Assembly (NCBI GenBank): GCA_002189035.1
Contig: NEEC01000012.1
Span: 3,341,669-3,405,668, forward strand
DNA length: 64,000 nt
DNA from: Utricularia gibba
Lineage: Eukaryota; Streptophyta; Magnoliopsida; Lamiales; Lentibulariaceae
Direction of reading: 5' to 3'
A model generated the notes under the pieces. That model did not search any database, had not been told where the DNA came from, and saw only the letters and a program-made list of their open reading frames with translations. A program made the translations under genes and the position numbers. This document shows positions 61,901-64,000 of this stretch, one piece after another (within the stretch, counting starts at the first letter, position 1; the number at the start of each line of letters is the position of its first letter).

Positions 61901-63760
61901 CCTACCCGCAGCCTCATGGTGGCCTCGCACACCGTTCGGTATTTCGGCGATATCCTGAAAACCGTGATGAGTCACGCTGCGCCCGGCATACCGTTTCGAA
62001 CCCCTTTCCGTGCCGGTCAGCTTCCGTGTTGAAAGCTTCTTCGTCCGAGGATGCATCAGAGCTCGAATTATCGCCTTATAAGCCTTCAGATGTGCCACAA
62101 ATTGGCCACCACGTTCGCGACGATGCGACTCGGAACACGAGAATCGACGCGATTGTGATTTTCGGCTTGCAAAACATCTGCGTTTTATTGGATGACGTGA
62201 AGTATGGGTTTTCGAGGCGATCTCTGAACAAGCTCTGGTGTGTCCCTACCCGCAGCCTCATGGTGGCCTCGCACACCGTTCGGTATTTCGGTATCCTGAA
62301 AACCGTGATGAGTCACGCTGCGCCCGGCATACCGTTTCGAACCCCTTTCCGTGCCGGTCAGCTTCCGTGTTGAAAGCTTCTTCGTCCGAGGATGCATCAG
62401 AGCTCGAATTATCGCCTTATATTAGCCTTCAGATGTGCCACAAATTGGCCACCACGTTCGCGACGATGCGACTCGGAACACGAGAATCGACGCGATTGTG
62501 ATTTTCGGCTTGCAAAACATCTGCGTTTTATTGGGTGACGTGAAGTATGGGTTTTCGAGGCGATCTCTGAACAAGCTCTGGGTGTGTCCTACCGCAGCCT
62601 CATGGTGGCCTCGCACACCGTTCGGTTCGTCGATATCTTGATGATGAGTCACGCTGCGCCCGGCATACCGTTTCGAACCCTTCCGTGCCGGTCAGCTTCC
62701 GTGTTGAAAGCTTCTTCGTCCGAGGATGCATCAGAGCTCGAATTATCGCCTTATCTTAGCCTTCAGATGTGCCACAAATTGGCCACCACGTTCGCGACGA
62801 TGCGACTCGGAACACGAGAATCGACGCGATTGTGATTTTCGCTTGCAAAACATCTGCGTTTTATTGGGTGACGTGAAGTATGGGTTTTCGAGGCGATCTC
62901 TGAACAAGCTCTGGTGTGTCCCTACCCGCAGCCTCATGGTGGCCTCGCACACCGTTCGGTATTTCGGCCATATCCTGAAAACCGTGATGAGTCACGCTGC
63001 GCCCGGCATACCGTTTCGAACCCCTTTCGTGCCGGTCAGCTTCCGTGTTGAAAGCTTCTTCGTCCGAGGATGCATCAGAGCTCGAATTATCGCCTTATCT
63101 TAGCCTTCAGATGTGCCACAAATTGGCCACCACGTTCGCGACGATGCGACTCGGAACACGAGAATCGACGCGATTGTGATTTTCGGCTTGCAAAACATCT
63201 GCGTTTTATTGGGTGACGTGAAGTATGGGTTTTCGAGGCGATCTCTGAACAAGCTCTGGTGTGTCCTACCCGCAGCCTCATGGTGGCCTCGCACACCGTT
63301 CGGTATTTCGGCGATATCCTGAAAACCGTGATGAGTCACGCTGCGCCCGGCATACCGTTTCGAACCCCTTCCGTGCCGGTCAGCTTCCGTGTTGAAAGCT
63401 TCTTCGTCCGAGGATGCATCAGAGCTCGAATTATCGCCTTATATTAGCCTTCAGATGTGCCACAAATTGGCCACCACGTTCGCGACGATGCGACTCGGAA
63501 CACGAGAATCGACGCGATTGTGATTTTCGCCTTGCAAAACATCTGCGTTTTATTGGGTGACGTGAAGTATGGGTTTTCGAGGCGATCTCTGAACAAGCTC
63601 TGGTGTGTCCTACCGCAGCCTCATGGTGGCCTCGCACACCGTTCGGCATTTCGTCGATATCTTGAAGATCATGATGAGTCACGCTGCGCCCGGCATACCG
63701 TTTCGAACCCTTCCGTGCCGGTCAGCTTCCGTGTTGAAAGCTTCTTCGTCCGAGGATGCA
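58960..63760 (+). repeat. Homogenised run of the 'gcttc' subtype
   Basis: Fifteen consecutive units, from about 58970 to 63740, all carry aaagcttcttcg. Just to the left, units carry gctcttcg (about 58290 and 58631) and before that mostly gcatcttcg. The same subtype is rare in the damaged centre. The ttatcttag hinge form is also frequent here (59693, 61054, 61735, 62755 and 63105). This is a clear local homogenisation tract. Confidence 0.85.
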
Positions 63761-64000
63761 TCAAGCTCGAATTATCGCCTTATATTAGCCTTCAGATGTG
63801 CCACAAATTGGCCACCACGTTCGCGACGATGCGACTCGGAACACGAGAATCGACGCGATTGTGATTTTCGGCTTGCAAAACATCTGCGTTTTATTGGGTG
63901 ACGTGAAGTATGGGTTTTCGAGGCGATCTCTGAACAAGCTCTGGGTGTGTTCCTACCCGCAGCCTCATGGTGGCCTCGCACACCGTTCGGTATTTCGGCC

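Larger units (their letters stand above)
1..64000 (+). repeat. Satellite DNA array, ~342-bp unit, head-to-tail across the whole window
   Basis: A single family of tandem units fills the window. Start-to-start distances measured at the word ataccgtttcg are, for consecutive units near the left end, 342, 342, 342, 343, 345, 340, 346, 336, 344, 342, 347, 339 and 341 bp. Every unit I read is in the same orientation; I saw no reverse-complement copy. The window opens and closes inside the array, so neither edge of the satellite is visible. Large single-orientation arrays like this are typical of eukaryotic centromeric, pericentromeric or subtelomeric satellites; bacterial arrays of this size with this unit length are not known to me. 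I do not recognise the family by name. No gene interrupts the array, so every stretch over 300 bp in the window is satellite or satellite-derived. Confidence 0.97.
55730..64000 (+). repeat. Right regular tract
   Basis: Units are again intact and in strict order, with lengths mostly about 336-347 bp, apart from one partial duplication near 57905. The window ends within the hypervariable hinge of the last unit, which starts at 63695. No edge of the array is seen. Confidence 0.9.

Noticed and set aside
1-64000. A giant repetitive protein gene with ~114-residue repeats
   Set aside because: Some units are 342 bp, a multiple of three, but lengths vary from 336 to 347 bp without preserving frame, and the ttatattag stop occurs in nearly every unit in the best + frame.
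1-64000. 5S rDNA or another tandem small-RNA gene cluster
   Set aside because: Unit size would fit, but no 5S internal control region or other recognisable small-RNA sequence is present; the B-box-like word alone is not enough.
1-64000. CRISPR array
   Set aside because: Units are contiguous and about 342 bp long, with no short repeat alternating with unique spacers and no cas genes.
1-64000. Higher-order repeat built of a fixed number of units
   Set aside because: Reading hinge states by eye along the first 28 units gave no fixed period; subtypes come in short irregular runs. A computed self-comparison would be needed to exclude a weak higher-order pattern.
1-64000. Inverted blocks within the array
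   Set aside because: I looked for reverse-complement versions of the core and of the gaagtatggg and cctcatggtgg blocks and noticed none; all units run in one direction.
1-64000. Telomeric or subtelomeric short repeats marking a chromosome end
   Set aside because: No tandem TTAGGG-like or similar short telomere motif was seen anywhere in the window.

Overview
The whole 64-kb window is one tandem satellite array. A unit of about 342 bp (usually 336-347 bp, about 53% G+C) repeats head to tail from the first base to the last, always on the same strand, giving roughly 185-190 unit-equivalents. I found no convincing gene, tRNA, rRNA, transposon, CRISPR array, telomere tract or unique flank. Open frames of 60-231 codons occur everywhere and in all frames, but they are the same satellite words read in different phases, and unit-length changes keep shifting the frame.

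An array of this size and unit length points to a eukaryotic centromeric, pericentromeric, subtelomeric or B-chromosome type satellite. The lineage cannot be named from sequence alone. The unit is CpG-rich: a representative copy has 34 CpG in 346 bp, where about 24-25 are expected. That argues against long-term germline CpG methylation and deamination, so an invertebrate, fungus or protist fits better than a vertebrate or heavily methylated plant. This is inference.

Layout: 1-22,200 is a regular array with a few short or compressed units. 22,200-26,835 is a damaged patch with stuttered, enlarged and truncated units. 26,835-28,480 is regular. 28,480-30,640 is strongly scrambled. 30,640-35,720 is regular with many small deletions. 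35,720-42,730 alternates between intact units and short foreign-looking or rearranged stretches. 42,730-45,290 is mostly regular. 45,290-47,960 and 48,778-55,730 are mosaics of satellite words in altered order. 55,730-64,000 is again very regular. The array is therefore clean at both ends of the window and degraded in the middle.

Within a unit, blocks of 12-45 bp are nearly invariant and variation is concentrated in short hinges between them, mostly as one- to few-base insertions and deletions. Such a pattern could reflect functional constraint with recent homogenisation, indel-type consensus error in long-read assembly, or a sequence that is partly artificial (for example machine-generated). 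Raw reads would separate these. Nothing here supports a multi-gene system; the interest lies in the architecture of the repeat and its damaged core.
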